Shown: positions 63,176 to 64,000 of the stretch, piece after piece
Numbering within the stretch: position 1 is the first letter of the stretch
How the letters are laid out: every line of letters begins with the position of its first letter
DNA from: Cyanophora paradoxa
Lineage: Eukaryota > Glaucocystophyceae > Cyanophorales > Cyanophoraceae
Length of the DNA: 64,000 nucleotides
Direction: 5' to 3'
NCBI GenBank assembly: GCA_004431415.1
Contig: QPMI01000017.1
Span: 1-64,000, forward strand
Notes under the pieces: generated by a model
What the model was told of the DNA's origin: nothing
The model's database searches: none
The model's input: the letters and a program-made list of their open reading frames with translations, nothing else
Made by a program: the position numbers and the translations under genes

Positions 63176-64000
63176 TCAGCAGGCGGGCCCCTGCGGCGCG
63201 CCGGCGGACTGGAGGCGGGCGGCAGTGGCGGCGAGGGCGTCGGAGAGCTCCTCGAGCTTCACGGGCTTCGCCAGGAACCTGCCCGCCCCTCAGCCCCGCC
63301 CGCCCCGGCGCGCTGCGCGGGGCGGGGCGGACCCGTCGGTGCCGGCGGCGGCGCACGCCTCTCGGTCCTCGCGCCCCGCGTTCGCCGTCAGCATCTGCCG
63401 CCCCCGTGAGGGCCGCCCCGGCCCGTGTGCCGCGGCGGGGCGCACGATGACGGCGGGGCGGGGCCGGGGGCCCGCCCCGCGAGGATGCTCCGCGCCGCCG
63501 TCAGCCCGTCCATCACCGGCCTGCCGCCCGTCAGGCAGCGCCCGGCGGGGCGGGGCGGGGCGGGCCGCACATCATCCAGTCCATGAGGACGACGTCGTAC
63601 CCCTTGCGGCCCACGGCGGCCACGGCCTCCGCCCCGTTCTCCACCGCGTCGACCCCCTCGTACCCCCTGCGCCGCCTCGGCCCCGGCGCGGGCCCCGGGG
63701 CGGCCGGCGCACAGCTTCTTCAGCATGAGGAGAACGATCTTTCGGTTGAGGGGCTGCGGGGGGTAAGACGAGGGGGAGGTAAGAGAGGGGGGTACGTGCC
63801 TGGTCCTCGGCGAGGAGGATGGAGAGGGGGTACTGCTTGGCGACGTGGGGCCCCGGGGCGCCAGGTGGAAGGACCACGGGCGCCGAAACGGGCGCTGGAA
63901 GCCGTGCCGCCGCGGCGAAGCGGGCGCCTGTGTTTGTGAGGGCGTCGGCGAGCTCCTCGAGCTTCACGGGCTTCGCCAGGAACCTGCCCGCCCCTCAGCC
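63176..64000 (-). CDS. Tandem receiver (REC) domains, C-terminus of a hybrid histidine kinase; 5' part outside window
   Basis: Phosphorelay receiver. On the minus strand the window opens at the end of one REC domain (FLAKPVKLEELADAL), followed by a linker (ARLPAPVSAPVVLPPG) and a complete second REC: YPLSILLAEDQ (acidic pair) joined to PLNRKIVLLMLKKL, AVENGAEAV, GYDVVLMDW (phospho-acceptor Asp), PVMDGLTAARSIL, LTANAGREDREACAAAGTDG (Thr), FLAKPVKLEELSDALAATAA (Lys), then APQGPAC-stop at 63,176-63,178. Five introns. The one at 63754-63799 must use a GC donor (CAG|GCACGT) because the nearby GT breaks the frame. Receiver pairs like this sit at the C-terminus of hybrid sensor kinases. The kinase core would lie beyond 64,000. 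Confidence 0.85.
63229..64000. repeat. Tandem duplication of the terminal receiver exon, period about 705 bp
   Basis: The about 70 bp at 63,233-63,299 (exon FLAKPVKLEELSDAL plus acceptor and intron end) recur at 63,938-64,000 almost unchanged (GCGAGCTCC for GAGAGCTCC), including intronic CTGCCCGCCCCTCAGCC. This suggests the two REC domains arose by recent tandem duplication or were homogenised. Confidence 0.85.

Noticed and set aside
1-64000. CRISPR arrays, bacterial operons, tRNA or rRNA genes
   Set aside because: No spaced direct-repeat array, no Shine-Dalgarno-linked gene runs and no tRNA or rRNA cores noticed. Introns throughout indicate a eukaryotic nuclear genome. A covariance-model tRNA scan was not possible here.

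Overview
The window is nuclear DNA of a GC-rich eukaryote. Coding blocks are cut by many short introns (often 45-100 bp). Most of these start GTGCGN or GTGAGN and end in CAG, and the reading frame changes at nearly every one. The gene set is that of a motile, ciliated, probably photosynthetic protist: a phytochrome with a plant-type bilin cysteine, CDK20/CCRK, the ciliary protein CFAP210, dynactin p50, COQ10, a PP2C phosphatase and receiver domains of a hybrid histidine kinase. A glaucophyte such as Cyanophora, or another GC-rich flagellate alga, would fit. This is inference from gene content and composition; no marker here proves it.

Layout. 1-2236: phytochrome photosensory module (minus, runs off the left edge). 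2.7-3.0 kb: tandem repeat. 3.8-5.5 kb: bHLH regulator. 6.3-7.5 kb: decayed partial copy of the gene at 12.0-13.9 kb. 8.6-9.2 kb: small Mug135-like protein. 9.5-11.3 kb: zinc-finger/Lys-rich protein. 12.0-13.9 kb: cyclic-nucleotide-binding-domain protein. 14.9-17.2 kb: long disordered protein. 17.5-28.5 kb: a compact run of conserved housekeeping and ciliary genes arranged as divergent or convergent pairs (CDK20, a coiled-coil membrane protein, COQ10, CFAP210, CNBP-like, DCTN2, PP2C). 28.7-36.9 kb: C2-domain protein, helical-repeat protein with a Gly/His/Tyr tail, GRAM-GLTP lipid-transfer protein. 37.5-44.7 kb: large secreted protein made of two tandem beta-propeller-like units, Pro/Ser linkers and a C-terminal hydrophobic tail. 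45.5-50.0 kb: two divergent genes of unknown function. 50.6-56.5 kb: a nearly complete tyrosine-recombinase retrotransposon (DIRS order, PAT/Ngaro type) with split direct repeats A1...B1A2...B2. 57.1-62.1 kb: a second secreted NHL/beta-propeller-like gene. 63.2-64.0 kb: C-terminal receiver domains of a hybrid histidine kinase (minus, runs off the right edge).

Most interesting points. (1) The retrotransposon has identical A1/A2 (160 bp) and B1/B2 (63 bp) copies, gag separated from pol by the internal B1A2 junction, and a previously unremarked (to my knowledge) long inverted repeat around that junction with AATAAA in a hairpin loop. (2) The secreted gene at 37.5-44.7 kb arose by exon-for-exon duplication of a 2.65-kb unit, with one nearly unchanged exon. 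(3) The phytochrome bilin-cysteine codon is split by an intron. (4) A perfect 18-bp palindrome recurs upstream of the second secreted gene.

Limits: exon joins were read by eye from frame continuity and splice motifs. First exons and exact ends marked approximate are uncertain. No tRNA, rRNA or CRISPR array was seen.
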